A stretch of DNA of 39,656 bases. It comes from Rhodospirillales bacterium. GTDB lineage: Bacteria > Pseudomonadota > Alphaproteobacteria > Acetobacterales > Acetobacteraceae. A program made the position numbers and the translations under genes. Position 1 is the first letter of the stretch. Each line of letters opens with the position of its first letter. Location of the stretch: contig CANFKS010000029.1 in the NCBI GenBank assembly GCA_947447625.1, positions 1 through 39,656 on the forward strand, given 5' to 3'. A model generated the notes under the pieces. That model saw nothing but the letters and a program-made list of their open reading frames with translations. It had not been told where the DNA came from and searched no databases. This document shows, one piece after another, positions 16,131-24,048 of the stretch.

Positions 16131-17084
16131 ATGGCGTTTGATATCGGCGTGGTGGGGCTGGGGGCAATTGCGCGCAAGCAGCATGTGCCGTCGATCGCGA
16201 AGAATGGGGATTTCCGGCTGGTGGCGGCGGCGAGCCTGGGGGGGGCGGGTTTGGCGACGGAGGAAGGGGGGGTGCCGGTGTATGGTGATCATCGGGCGAT
16301 GCTGGCGGCGCATCCGGGGATTGTGGCGGTGGTGGTTTGCACGCCGCCCGGGGCGCGGTTGGCGATCGCGGCGGAGGTGATGGCGACGGGGCGGGCGGTG
16401 ATGCTGGAGAAGCCGCCGGCGGCGACGCCGGGGGGGCTGGCGCATTTGGCCGGGGTGGCGGCGGCGCAGGGGGTGGTGCTGCATACGGCGTGGCATTCGC
16501 AGTATAACGAGGCGGTCGATCTGGCGCGGGAGATGCTGCGGGGGCAGCGGATCAGGCGGGTGGAGATGGTGTGGAAGGAGGATGTGCATCGGTGGCATCC
16601 CGGCCAGCAATGGATCTGGGAGGCTGGCGGGTTCGGGGTGTTCGATGCGGGGATCAACGGGTTGTCGATCCTGACGAAAATATTGGATCGGCCGTTGTTC
16701 GCGGTTTCCGCGGTGTTGCATGTGCCGGTGGATGCGGCGGTGCCGGTGGCGGCGCAGGTTGTGATGTCGGATGGGGGGGAGGGGACGATCACCGGGGATT
16801 TCGACTGGGGGTGGCAGGGGGCGGATCGGCGGGAGATCGTGATCGAGACGCAGGCGGGGCAGCGGATCGAGTTGCTGGCGTCGGCGGCGCGGATGGTGGT
16901 GGATGGGGTGGTGGTGCGCGATGGGGTGCATGGCGGGGGGCGGGACGAGTATGGGGCGATCTACCGGGATTTCGCGGGGTTGCTGGGGCAGGGGCGGTCA
17001 TCGGTCGATGGGGCGCCGCTGGGGTTGGTGGCGGATATCTTCCTCGTCGGGCAGGCGGTGGCGGCGCCGGCGGTGCGGCGCTGA
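16131..17084 (+). CDS. Gfo/Idh/MocA oxidoreductase, D-galactose/L-arabinose 1-dehydrogenase-like
   Basis: NAD(P)-dependent sugar dehydrogenase, 317 residues. The Rossmann segment is IGVVGLGAIARKQHVPSIA, followed by VVVCTPPGARLAI and the family EKPP motif (VMLEKPPAATPGGL). The middle, RRVEMVWKEDVHRWHPGQQW then IWEAGGFGVFDAGINGLSIL, closely resembles what I recall of the Azospirillum L-arabinose 1-dehydrogenase/D-galactose 1-dehydrogenase group, the first step of a non-phosphorylative aldose pathway. No other gene of such a pathway is nearby, so the substrate is inference. The ATG at 16131 follows GGAGGG (16119-16124); a GTG directly before it is a less well spaced alternative. Confidence 0.85.
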   Translation: MAFDIGVVGLGAIARKQHVPSIAKNGDFRLVAAASLGGAGLATEEGGVPVYGDHRAMLAAHPGIVAVVVCTPPGARLAIAAEVMATGRAVMLEKPPAATPGGLAHLAGVAAAQGVVLHTAWHSQYNEAVDLAREMLRGQRIRRVEMVWKEDVHRWHPGQQWIWEAGGFGVFDAGINGLSILTKILDRPLFAVSAVLHVPVDAAVPVAAQVVMSDGGEGTITGDFDWGWQGADRREIVIETQAGQRIELLASAARMVVDGVVVRDGVHGGGRDEYGAIYRDFAGLLGQGRSSVDGAPLGLVADIFLVGQAVAAPAVRR

Positions 17085-17141
17085 TCTGGACATTGCGGTG
17101 CGGCACGCTACATCACGGGATCAAGGAACGGGAGAACGGGC

Positions 17142-17687
17142 ATGGCGACGGAACGCGCGACACTGGGCGGCGGGTGCTTCTGGTGTGTTGAGGCGGTTTA
17201 TCTCGAATTGGCCGGGGTGTTGTCGGTGAAGTCCGGGTATGCCGGGGGGCATGTGGCGCATCCGACGTATGAGCAGGTCTGCGGCAAGATGACCGGGCAT
17301 GCCGAGGTGGTGCAGATCGAGTATGATCCGGCGGTGGTGTCGTATGACGATCTGCTGCGGATCTTTTTTACCATTCACGATCCGACGACGCCGAACCAGC
17401 AGGGCAACGATGTGGGGCCGCAGTATCGCTCGATCATCATGCCGCATGATGCCGGGCAGGCCGAGGCGGCGGTGCGGGTGATGGGCGACGTGACGGCGGC
17501 GGGGATCTGGGGGGCGCCGCTGGTTACGGAGATCAAGGCGCTCGATGTGTTCTGGCCGGCGGAGGCGGAGCATGACGATTACTTCAATCGGACGCCGTGG
17601 TCGGGGTATTGCCGGGTGGTGATTGCACCGAAGGTGGCGAAGTTCCGCACGTATTATGGGGATCGGTTGAAGAAGCCGGCTGCATAG
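17142..17687 (+). CDS. msrA: Peptide-methionine (S)-S-oxide reductase
   Basis: Repairs oxidised methionine, reducing the S-sulfoxide. The 181-residue protein has the catalytic GCFWC at 11-15 with Cys12 as nucleophile, and family blocks GYAGGHVAHPTYEQVCGKMT, GHAEVVQIEYDP, FFTIHDPTTPNQQGNDVGPQ and a C-terminal AEAEHDDYFNRTPWSGYC. No signal peptide, so cytosolic. It stands alone between the sugar dehydrogenase and a composite repeat that begins 6 nt after its stop. Confidence 0.97.
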   Translation: MATERATLGGGCFWCVEAVYLELAGVLSVKSGYAGGHVAHPTYEQVCGKMTGHAEVVQIEYDPAVVSYDDLLRIFFTIHDPTTPNQQGNDVGPQYRSIIMPHDAGQAEAAVRVMGDVTAAGIWGAPLVTEIKALDVFWPAEAEHDDYFNRTPWSGYCRVVIAPKVAKFRTYYGDRLKKPAA

Positions 17688-17692
17688 GAAGG

Positions 17693-17815
17693 AAGCGCTT
17701 CTTTTTTGGAAAAAAGAAGCAAAAAACGTTTGCTCGTTAGGGGGCCCTCTGGGGGGGGCTCTGGGGGGCGAGCGAAGGAAAGGCTGCTTTTTTTTGAAGA
17801 AAGAAGCCCTTCCTT
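17693..17815. repeat. Composite palindromic element, head-to-head pair (locus 4 of 7)
   Basis: Left half from 17693 to about 17731 and a diverged inverted right half at about 17775-17815. The spacer is framed by GCTCG (17732-17736) / CGAGC (17769-17773) and holds three long G-runs (5, 8 and 6 G). It lies between msrA and the ABC importer operon. Confidence 0.78.
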
Positions 17816-17871
17816 GACCGTTTTCCTGCTGGCCTCCAAGACTTGCCGCAAGAATTGAGGGAGGCGGAACG

Positions 17872-18873
17872 ATGGCGTTGACGCGGCGGGCGATGATGGC
17901 GGCTGGGGTGATGCTGGCCAGGCCGGCGCGGGCGGCGGAGGGGGTGCGGCTTGGGTTGTTGAAGACGTTGTCGCCGGCGCCGTTCTATCTGGCGCAGGAG
18001 AACGGGCATTTCGCGGCCGAGGGGGTTGCGGTGTCGTTCCAGTTTTTCCAGGCGGCGCAGCCGATTGCGGCGGCGGCGGTGTCGGGTGATATCGATGTGG
18101 GGGTGACGGCGCTGACGGGCGGGTTTTTCTCGTTGGCGGGGAAGGGGGCGTTGAAGGTGATCGGGGGGGCGCTGCACGAACAGAAAGGGTTCGATTTGAC
18201 GGCGATCCTGGTGAGCCGCAAGGCCTATGAGGCGGGGCTGACGTCGGTGGAGAAGTTGGGGGGGCATAGTTTCGGGATCACGCAGTACGGCAGTTCGTTC
18301 CATTATATGATCGGACGGATCGCGGAGGGGGCGGGGTTCGATTTGAAGACGGTGACGCTGCGGCCGTTGCAGGACATCGGAAACATGATGGCGGCGGTGC
18401 GCTCGGGTGCGGTGGATGCGACGATGGCGATCGCCTCGCAGGCGCGACCGGCGGAGGCGGCGGGAGAGGCGCGGATCATCGGGTGGGTGGGGGATCGGGT
18501 CGCCTATCAGATCACGGCGCTGTTTGCGGCCAGGCCGATGTTGGCGCGCCAGGCGGCGTTGCGGGCGTTCTGCCGGGGGTATCAGAAGGGGGTTGCGGAT
18601 TATCGGGCGGCGTTTTTGCGTATCGAGGGGGGGAAGCCGGTGCGCTCGGCTGCGACGGAGGCGGCGATTGCGGCGATCCGGAAATACGTGTTCACGTCGG
18701 ACCCGGATGGGGCAGAGAAGATCTTGGCCGGTATCGGGTGGTATGACGAGGGTGGGGCGTTGGATGTGGCGGATGTGGCGGCGCAGTTGGCGTGGTTTCA
18801 GGGGCAGGGGATGGTGAAGGAGCCGATCGGGCCGGGGGATATCATCGAGGCCGGGTATCTGCCGGTTCGATGA
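17872..18873 (+). CDS. ABC transporter substrate-binding protein (SsuA/TauA/NMT1-like)
   Basis: Periplasmic binding protein of an importer, 333 residues. The N-terminus MALTRRAMMAAGVMLARPAR, then AAEGV, is a short signal with twin Arg. The mature part has VRLGLLKTLSPAPFYLAQEN and GHFAAEGVAVSFQFFQAAQP, the start of the NMT1/SsuA fold, and KLGGHSFGITQYGSSFHYMI. This family binds sulfonates, nitrate, taurine or thiamine precursors; nothing here decides which. ATPase and permease genes follow with almost no gap, giving a complete importer operon. Confidence 0.88.
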   Translation: MALTRRAMMAAGVMLARPARAAEGVRLGLLKTLSPAPFYLAQENGHFAAEGVAVSFQFFQAAQPIAAAAVSGDIDVGVTALTGGFFSLAGKGALKVIGGALHEQKGFDLTAILVSRKAYEAGLTSVEKLGGHSFGITQYGSSFHYMIGRIAEGAGFDLKTVTLRPLQDIGNMMAAVRSGAVDATMAIASQARPAEAAGEARIIGWVGDRVAYQITALFAARPMLARQAALRAFCRGYQKGVADYRAAFLRIEGGKPVRSAATEAAIAAIRKYVFTSDPDGAEKILAGIGWYDEGGALDVADVAAQLAWFQGQGMVKEPIGPGDIIEAGYLPVR

Positions 18874-18883
18874 AGGGTTTGTG

Positions 18884-19633
18884 ATGAAAGGTGTTTCGCT
18901 GCGGCTCGTGGGGGTTTGCCATGATTACGGTGGGTTGCGGGTGTTGGATGATGTGTCGCTGGAGGTTCCGGCGGGGCGGGTGACGATGGTTGTGGGCCCG
19001 TCGGGCTGTGGCAAGTCGACGTTGCTGGGGATCATGGGGGGGCTGATCAGGCCGGGTTCGGGGCGGGTGATGCAGGAGGGGGGGATGGCGGAGGGGTGTT
19101 TGAATGCGTTGACATATGTGTTCCAGGATTTTGCGTTGCTGCCGTGGCGGAGTGTGGCGGGGAATGTGGGGTTGGCGTTGGAGGGGGCGGGGGTGTCGCG
19201 TGCGGAGCAGGGTCGGCGTGTGGCGGAGGTTTTGGAGGTGACGGGGCTTTCGGCGTTTGCCGGGGCGTGGCCGCGGCAATTGTCCGGCGGCATGCGCCAG
19301 CGGGTGGGGATTGCGCGGGCGCTGGTGGTCAGGCCGGCGGTGTTGTTGATGGACGAGCCGCTATCGGCGCTCGATGCGCAGACGCGGGATTTGTTGCTGG
19401 AGGTGTTTGCCGGGTTGATCGCGCGGTCGGGGGCGACGGTGGTGTATGTGACGCATAATTTGGAGGAGGCGGCGCGGCTGGGGGACAGGGTGGTGGTGTT
19501 GAGCCGGCGGCCGGGGCGGGTTCGGGCGGTGATCGAGGTGGATGAGGCCAGGCGTGGGGGTTTGGCGGGGGAATTATGGCGGTTGATCCGCGAGGATGCG
19601 GCCGCCGCCGAGCGGGAGTTGGCGTGTGGGTGA
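18884..19633 (+). CDS. ABC transporter ATP-binding protein (SsuB/TauB-like)
   Basis: ATPase subunit of the importer, 249 residues. All motifs are present: Walker A GPSGCGKST, Q-loop VFQDFALLPWRSV, signature LSGGMRQRVGIARAL, Walker B VLLMDEPLSALD and the switch His in VYVTHNLEEAA. The FALLPWRSV sequence is typical of nitrate/sulfonate/taurine ATPases. GTG 18881 and ATG 18884 are both possible starts. The 3' end overlaps the permease start by 8 nt. Confidence 0.93.
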   Translation: MKGVSLRLVGVCHDYGGLRVLDDVSLEVPAGRVTMVVGPSGCGKSTLLGIMGGLIRPGSGRVMQEGGMAEGCLNALTYVFQDFALLPWRSVAGNVGLALEGAGVSRAEQGRRVAEVLEVTGLSAFAGAWPRQLSGGMRQRVGIARALVVRPAVLLMDEPLSALDAQTRDLLLEVFAGLIARSGATVVYVTHNLEEAARLGDRVVVLSRRPGRVRAVIEVDEARRGGLAGELWRLIREDAAAAERELACG

Positions 19634-20408
19634 TGTGCGGTTTCGGGGTGGGGGGTTTGTGGCGCGGCCGGGTGGGGTGGCGGGTGCGGTGACGGTGGCG
19701 GTGGTGTTGGGGGTTTGGGAGGGGGGGGCGCGGCTGCATTGGTTCAGCACGGTGTTTTTGTCGATGCCGTCGGCGATCGGGCGTCGTGTGTTCGAGCTGG
19801 CGGCGTCCGGCGAGTTGGCGGGGCATTTGGGAGCGTCGTTGTCACGGTTGGCGTGGGGGTGGGCGGTGGGGACGGTGGCTGGTGTGGTGGCGGGGGTGGG
19901 GATCGGGTTGTTCGATCGGGTGCGGGGGGCGGGGATGGCGGTGGTGGGGGCGTTGTTTCCGGTGCCGAAGATCGCGCTGGTGCCGTTGTTCATCATCTGG
20001 TTTGGCATTGGCGAGGGCAGCAAGGTGTTTACGGTGGCGTTCGGGGTGTTTTTTCCGACGATCATCAACACGGTTGCGGGGGTGGATGCGGTGCCGCGCG
20101 GGTTGGTGCGGATGGCGCAGAGTTTCGGGTTGTCGTGGGGGCGGGTGGTCTGGACGGTGGTATTGCCGGGGGCTTTGCCGTCGGTGTTGGCGGGGTTGCG
20201 GATTACGGTGGCGACCGCGGTGATTTTGTTGGTGGCGGCTGAGATGATCGGGGCTGAGCGGGGGATTGGGGCGTTCGTGTTGCAGGCGGGGAATTTGTAT
20301 GATGTGGACGCGCTGATGGCCGGGATTGCAGTGTTGTCGGGCCTGGGGCTGGCGCTGTCGGGGCTGATCGGCCTGGCGGAACGCTGGTTCCTGCGCTGGC
20401 GCGGATGA
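19626..20408 (+). CDS. ABC transporter permease (SsuC/TauC-like)
   Basis: Membrane subunit of the importer, 260 residues with about six helices. The EAA-type cytoplasmic loop appears as GLVRMAQSFGLSWGRVVWTV, then VLPGALPSVLAGLRI, the contact site for the ATPase. PKIALVPLFIIWFGIGEGSK is a hallmark of the sulfonate/nitrate permease group. GTG 19626 was chosen because GGGAG lies 7 nt upstream; it overlaps the ATPase gene by 8 nt. The stop codon lies at the edge of a palindromic repeat. Confidence 0.9.
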   Translation: MGDVRFRGGGFVARPGGVAGAVTVAVVLGVWEGGARLHWFSTVFLSMPSAIGRRVFELAASGELAGHLGASLSRLAWGWAVGTVAGVVAGVGIGLFDRVRGAGMAVVGALFPVPKIALVPLFIIWFGIGEGSKVFTVAFGVFFPTIINTVAGVDAVPRGLVRMAQSFGLSWGRVVWTVVLPGALPSVLAGLRITVATAVILLVAAEMIGAERGIGAFVLQAGNLYDVDALMAGIAVLSGLGLALSGLIGLAERWFLRWRG

Positions 20409-20450
20409 ATGCAAAAGTTTTTTGCGTCTTTTTTCAAAAAGGAAGCGTTT
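20402..20450. repeat. Palindromic A/T-tract repeat, single inverted copy (locus 5 of 7)
   Basis: An inverted-orientation half-element, CGGATGAATGCAAAAG-T6-GCGTC-T6-C-A5-GGAAGCGTTT in outline. It begins inside the last codons of the ABC permease, which takes its TGA from it, and may terminate that operon. The convergent SCO gene ends 69 bp further on. Confidence 0.8.
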
Positions 20451-20518
20451 GGTTCCTTCCTACGATCATGGCGGCGCAGAGGCCCGGATCTCGTCGATTG
20501 CGCCAATCCTGCTGATGA

Positions 20519-21115
20519 TCACCCGGCAAGGCGCGAGCGCAGCGCCTTGGCGAGTTCATCGGGAGGCATGCCTTGGCGGAACAAAGCGCGGAAGGTGCCG
20601 TCGGGGCCCATCAGATAGAGGAAGGATGAATGGTCCATCAGGTAGGTGGTGGAGTCCTTGGGCGTGGATTTGGCGGAATACACGCGGTAGGCCTTGGTGA
20701 CGGCGCTGATGTCGGCTGGTGTTCCGGTGAGGCCGATGAGGCGTTTGTCGAAAAGGGGGACGTAGTCCTTGATGATGGCCACCGTGTCGCGTTCGGGGTC
20801 GACGGTGATGAAGATGGGGACGATTTTGCTGGCGTCGGGGCCGAGTTGGTCGAGGGCGGTGGCGAGGGTTTGCAGTTCGGTGGGGCAGACGTCGGGGCAG
20901 AAGGTGTAGCCGAAATAGATCAGCATGAAGCGGCCGCGGAAGGCGGCTTCGGTGACGGGCTGGCCGGTTTGGTCGATGAGGCGGAACGGGCCGCCCACGG
21001 AGACGGCGCCGATGGCGCTGGTTTTTTCGGAGATCGAGGGCGCGAGCCAGAGCACGCCCCAGGCGATGGCAATCGCCGCGATCCCGAAATAGGCGGCCCA
21101 GCGCAGGAGGCGCAT
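20519..21115 (-). CDS. SCO1/SenC family thioredoxin-like copper protein
   Basis: Membrane-anchored periplasmic protein of the SCO family, usually delivering copper to the CuA site of cytochrome oxidase. The 198-residue protein has one N-terminal helix (about 5-25), the metal/redox motif CPDVC (Cys73, Cys77) within FGYTFCPDVCPTELQ and the distal ligand His162 in MDHSSFLYLM. All three ligands are present. It starts 2 nt after the nrdB stop, so the two are probably cotranscribed, an unusual pairing. No cytochrome oxidase gene is in the window. Confidence 0.92.
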   Translation of the reverse strand: MRLLRWAAYFGIAAIAIAWGVLWLAPSISEKTSAIGAVSVGGPFRLIDQTGQPVTEAAFRGRFMLIYFGYTFCPDVCPTELQTLATALDQLGPDASKIVPIFITVDPERDTVAIIKDYVPLFDKRLIGLTGTPADISAVTKAYRVYSAKSTPKDSTTYLMDHSSFLYLMGPDGTFRALFRQGMPPDELAKALRSRLAG

Positions 21116-21117
21116 GC

Positions 21118-22173
21118 TCAGGCGTCGGCAGGCAGCAAGGGGCCGTCGGGCTGGGCGGTTTCGAAGACGCCGGACGAGAAGGCTTCCTCCCAGCTGCCGA
21201 CGGTGGAGGCTTTGCTGTATTCGGTGGAGCGGTTTTCGAAGAAGTTCGCGTGTTCGACGGCGTTGAGCATTTCGTCGAGCCAGGGCAGCGGGTTTTTTTC
21301 GACGTGGAAGAGTTCGTTGAGGCCGAGCTGGGTGAGGCGGCGATCCGCGATGTAGCGGATATATTGCTTCACATCGCGGGCTTCGAGGCCTTCGATGGAC
21401 CCGGCCTCGAAGGCGAGGTCGATGAAGGCGTCTTCGTGGTCAACGATGGTGGCGCAGGTGAGGTAGAGTTCGCGACGGAGTTCATCGGTCCAGATTTCCG
21501 GGTTTTCCTGGACGAAGGTGCGGAACAGCCGGATGATGGAGAGGCAATGGAGGGTTTCGTCGCGGACGGACCAGGTGATGATCTGGCCCATGCCCTTCAT
21601 TTTCCCGAAGCGGGGGAAGTTGAGCAGGATGGCGAAGGAGGCGAAGAGTTGGAGCCCCTCGGTGAAGGCGCCGAAGGCGGCCAGGGTTTTCGCGATCTCG
21701 TGTTTCGAATCGATGCGGAATGTCTGCATATAGTCGAATTTGTCCTTCATCTCCTTGTATTTGAGGAAGGCGGTGTATTCGACCTCGGGCATGCCGACGG
21801 TGTCGAGCAGATGGCTGTAGGCTGCGACGTGCACGGTTTCGATGTTGCTGAAGGCCGACAGCATCATCAGGACTTCGGTGGGTTTGAAGACCTGGGAATA
21901 GTGCTTCATGTAGCAGTTGTTCACCTCGACATCGGCCTGGGTGAAGAAGCGGAAGATCTGGGTGAGGAGGTTGCGTTCGCTGTCGGTGATGTTGCGATGC
22001 CAGTCCTTCACGTCATCGGCGAGCGGGACTTCCTCGGGAAGCCAGTGAACGCGCTGCTGCATGAGCCAGGCCTCGTAGGCCCAGGGGTAGCGGAAGGGCT
22101 TGTAGACCGGGCTCTCGGTCAGGAGATCGAAACGGACGGGCTGCTCGTCGGGCGTGGCGGCGTGCGCGGACAT
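21118..22173 (-). CDS. nrdB: Ribonucleoside-diphosphate reductase subunit beta, class I
   Basis: Diiron subunit that houses the radical for ribonucleotide reduction. 351 residues from the chosen ATG. Iron ligands match the E. coli pattern: Asp81, Glu112 and His115 in NIETVHVAAYS, Glu172 in FTEGLQLF, Glu206 and His209 in RDETLH. Tyr119 is at the radical position (ETVHVAAY aligns with ETIHSRSY), so a tyrosyl-radical class Ia type is supported. The C-terminal tail ends SGVFETAQPDGPLLPADA. The start at 22173 has only a weak ribosome site; an upstream ATG (22221) would add 16 unconserved residues. The large subunit nrdA is not adjacent. Confidence 0.96.
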   Translation of the reverse strand: MSAHAATPDEQPVRFDLLTESPVYKPFRYPWAYEAWLMQQRVHWLPEEVPLADDVKDWHRNITDSERNLLTQIFRFFTQADVEVNNCYMKHYSQVFKPTEVLMMLSAFSNIETVHVAAYSHLLDTVGMPEVEYTAFLKYKEMKDKFDYMQTFRIDSKHEIAKTLAAFGAFTEGLQLFASFAILLNFPRFGKMKGMGQIITWSVRDETLHCLSIIRLFRTFVQENPEIWTDELRRELYLTCATIVDHEDAFIDLAFEAGSIEGLEARDVKQYIRYIADRRLTQLGLNELFHVEKNPLPWLDEMLNAVEHANFFENRSTEYSKASTVGSWEEAFSSGVFETAQPDGPLLPADA

Positions 22174-22214
22174 GGGATTTCCGATAATGGGGGCGAATCG
22201 CTGGCTACGCTGTC

Positions 22215-22406
22215 TTAGCATTTCGCAGGCGGGGCGTCAGCGTGGCAGGTCGCGCAGGCCGGCACGATGTTGCGGCTGAGCACGAGCGTCACGAGGGAGG
22301 CGAGGATGCTGGCGCTCAGCAGGGCAGCGCTCGTGTCATTCGACGCCTGGATACCGGTGTGACCGGGCGAGAGTGTTCCGGCGCGGCCGGGGAGACCGCC
22401 GGCCAT
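22215..22406 (-). CDS. Possible small membrane protein with CxxCH motif
   Basis: A 63-codon open frame in the gap between the TPR-glycosyltransferase and nrdB. It encodes a polar N-terminus, a hydrophobic stretch SAALLSASILASLVTLVLS and a tail NIVPACATCHADAPPAKC with CATCH, the c-type haem-binding pattern, plus a last Cys. By my count about 10 of 63 codons end in A or T, so third-position GC is high, as in real genes here. Against it: no clear ribosome site, no recognised family, and a high-GC region where chance frames are common. Confidence 0.28.
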   Translation of the reverse strand: MAGGLPGRAGTLSPGHTGIQASNDTSAALLSASILASLVTLVLSRNIVPACATCHADAPPAKC

Positions 22407-22458
22407 CGCGCATCCGCCCTGGCTCGGGCCGGTATGGCGTCTGTCCGGAAAACGCGCC

Positions 22459-24048
22459 TCACGCCAACAGGGTTTTCAGTTCGGCCCGTACTGCGGCGAT
22501 CACAGGCGTCCATGCGCCCGGTTCGGGCTGGCGGAACAGGCGGGCGGTGGGATACCAGGGCGTGTCGGTCCGCCCGTCCAACCAGCGCCAGCACGCGTCG
22601 AAGCGGTTGAGTATCCAGACCGGCTTGCCCATCGCACCGGCCAGATGGGCGGTGGAGGTATCCACGCTAATCACCAGGTCGAGGTGTTCGATCAGGGCCG
22701 CAGTGTCGGTGAAATCATGCAGTTCGCTGGCCAGGTTGTAAAAATTATCGTTCGTCCAGTGACGCGGAAGTTCCTCTTTCAGTGCCCCTTCCGCTGGTTC
22801 GCCTTTCTGGAGGCTGTAGAAATCGATGCCATCCATGTGCAGCCCGGCGATGATGGCAAAATCGATGTTTCGCCGTTTGTTGACGGACCAGGTCGTACGC
22901 TGCTTTGCCCGCGTGCCGCCATGCCACACCAAACCCACCCGCGGGCGCCGTTTCACGCCAAGGCGGGCCGCCCATGCGGCGCTCTTGTGCCGTGGCGCAG
23001 ACAGGTATGGCGAGGGGGCGGGGATTGTTTTCAGCGTCGTCGAAAATGCGAGCGGCAGGCTCAGCAACGGGCAATGCGCATCGTAATCGGACGCAATTTC
23101 GTCGTCGGTGATGACGCGAACACTGGGGAACGCATCGCGGAGGATGGCCTTCAACTCGGGCGGTACAGCGAAGCTGACCGATGCAGCCCGCCCGGCGACC
23201 TGGGGCACGTAGCGGCAGAATTGTATCGTGTCGCCCAGCCCCTGCTCCCAATGGATCAGGATCCGCTGTCCGGCCATCACACCGGGGTCGAGTGTCTCGG
23301 TGTTGGGGAGGTGGCGCAGACCGGCCGGTTTTACAGCGCGCTTGCGCATTTCCCACAGGCGAAAGCCTGTGATGTAATAACCGATCTTCAAAAATAGCAA
23401 AGACAAGTTATACAGCGCCTCAGCGTAGTCTGGCTTGAGGCGTATGGCTGTGTTGTAGGCATTCATGGCTGCATCAAGATTTCCTTGCTGCTGGAGGCTG
23501 TTGCCGAGGTTGGAATGCGCCTCTGCAAAGTCTGGCTTGTAGCGGATTGCCGTCTTGTAGGCACAAATGGCTTCTTCGAGATGGCCTTGCTCTTTCAGGA
23601 TGGTGCCAAGGTTCGAGTGCGCCTCTGCGTAGTCGGGCTTCAGGCCGATAGCGGTTTTGTAGGCGAGCATGGCTTCGTCAAGCTGGCCTTGCTCCTGGAG
23701 GGCGGAACCCAGGTTGAAGTGCGCCTCGGCATAGTCTGGCTTCAAGCGGATGGCTGTGTTGTAGGCACCAACGGCTGCGTCGAACTGTCCCTGATGCTTG
23801 AGGGCGATGCCGAGGTTGGAGTGGTAGGCCGCAACTGTATGATCGAGGGCAATCGCCTGGTTGATCAATTGGACCGCGATATCGTTTTGTCCAACCTGGT
23901 GGGCGATGACGCCAAGCAGGTGCAAGGCATCAGCATGGCGGGCATCGAGCGACAATATCTGCCGGTAGAGCCGCTCTGCGTCAGTCAAGCGCCCGGCCTG
24001 ATGGTGACCCAGTGCTTCAGAAAATATGTGCTGGATGTCAATTTGCAT
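22459..24048 (-). CDS. TPR-repeat glycosyltransferase (GT9/O-GlcNAc-transferase-like)
   Basis: A 529-residue protein with about six tetratricopeptide repeats (about 4-245) and a C-terminal glycosyltransferase-B type domain (about 260-529). The 34-residue repeats are very regular, with AIRLKPDYAEAHxNLG recurring. The catalytic part has RILIHWEQGLGDTIQFCRY, RPRVGLVWHGG, and SVDTSTAHLAGAMGKPVWIL near the nucleotide-sugar pocket. Such proteins often modify flagellin or surface polysaccharide; no target is nearby. Base composition is visibly less GC-rich than in neighbouring genes, which may mean acquisition. No Shine-Dalgarno is visible before the ATG. Confidence 0.85.
   Translation of the reverse strand: MQIDIQHIFSEALGHHQAGRLTDAERLYRQILSLDARHADALHLLGVIAHQVGQNDIAVQLINQAIALDHTVAAYHSNLGIALKHQGQFDAAVGAYNTAIRLKPDYAEAHFNLGSALQEQGQLDEAMLAYKTAIGLKPDYAEAHSNLGTILKEQGHLEEAICAYKTAIRYKPDFAEAHSNLGNSLQQQGNLDAAMNAYNTAIRLKPDYAEALYNLSLLFLKIGYYITGFRLWEMRKRAVKPAGLRHLPNTETLDPGVMAGQRILIHWEQGLGDTIQFCRYVPQVAGRAASVSFAVPPELKAILRDAFPSVRVITDDEIASDYDAHCPLLSLPLAFSTTLKTIPAPSPYLSAPRHKSAAWAARLGVKRRPRVGLVWHGGTRAKQRTTWSVNKRRNIDFAIIAGLHMDGIDFYSLQKGEPAEGALKEELPRHWTNDNFYNLASELHDFTDTAALIEHLDLVISVDTSTAHLAGAMGKPVWILNRFDACWRWLDGRTDTPWYPTARLFRQPEPGAWTPVIAAVRAELKTLLA
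23400..23830 (-). repeat. DNA-level 102-bp tandem repeats inside the TPR gene
   Basis: Four to five units with a 102-bp period, matching 34-residue TPRs. The phrase (on +) around GGCTTNARGCGNATNGC, then TTGTAGGC, recurs near 23430, 23530, 23635 and 23735. The units are similar enough at base level to allow copy-number change by recombination. Confidence 0.75.

Noticed and set aside
16056-16931. N-terminal extension of the enoyl-CoA hydratase
   Set aside because: Antisense to the Gfo/Idh gene; the ATG at 16055 has a ribosome site and begins the crotonase domain.
17736-17775. G-runs in the repeat at locus 4 as a quadruplex
   Set aside because: Only three long runs are clear and they lie inside a repeat spacer, so the case is weaker than at 24309.
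18186-18200. GGTTCGATT resembling a tRNA T-loop
   Set aside because: Inside the ABC binding-protein gene; no acceptor stem or anticodon arm around it. No tRNA was found in the window.
23400-23830. Regular repeats resembling a CRISPR array
   Set aside because: The 102-bp period is coding and matches 34-residue TPR units; no spacers.
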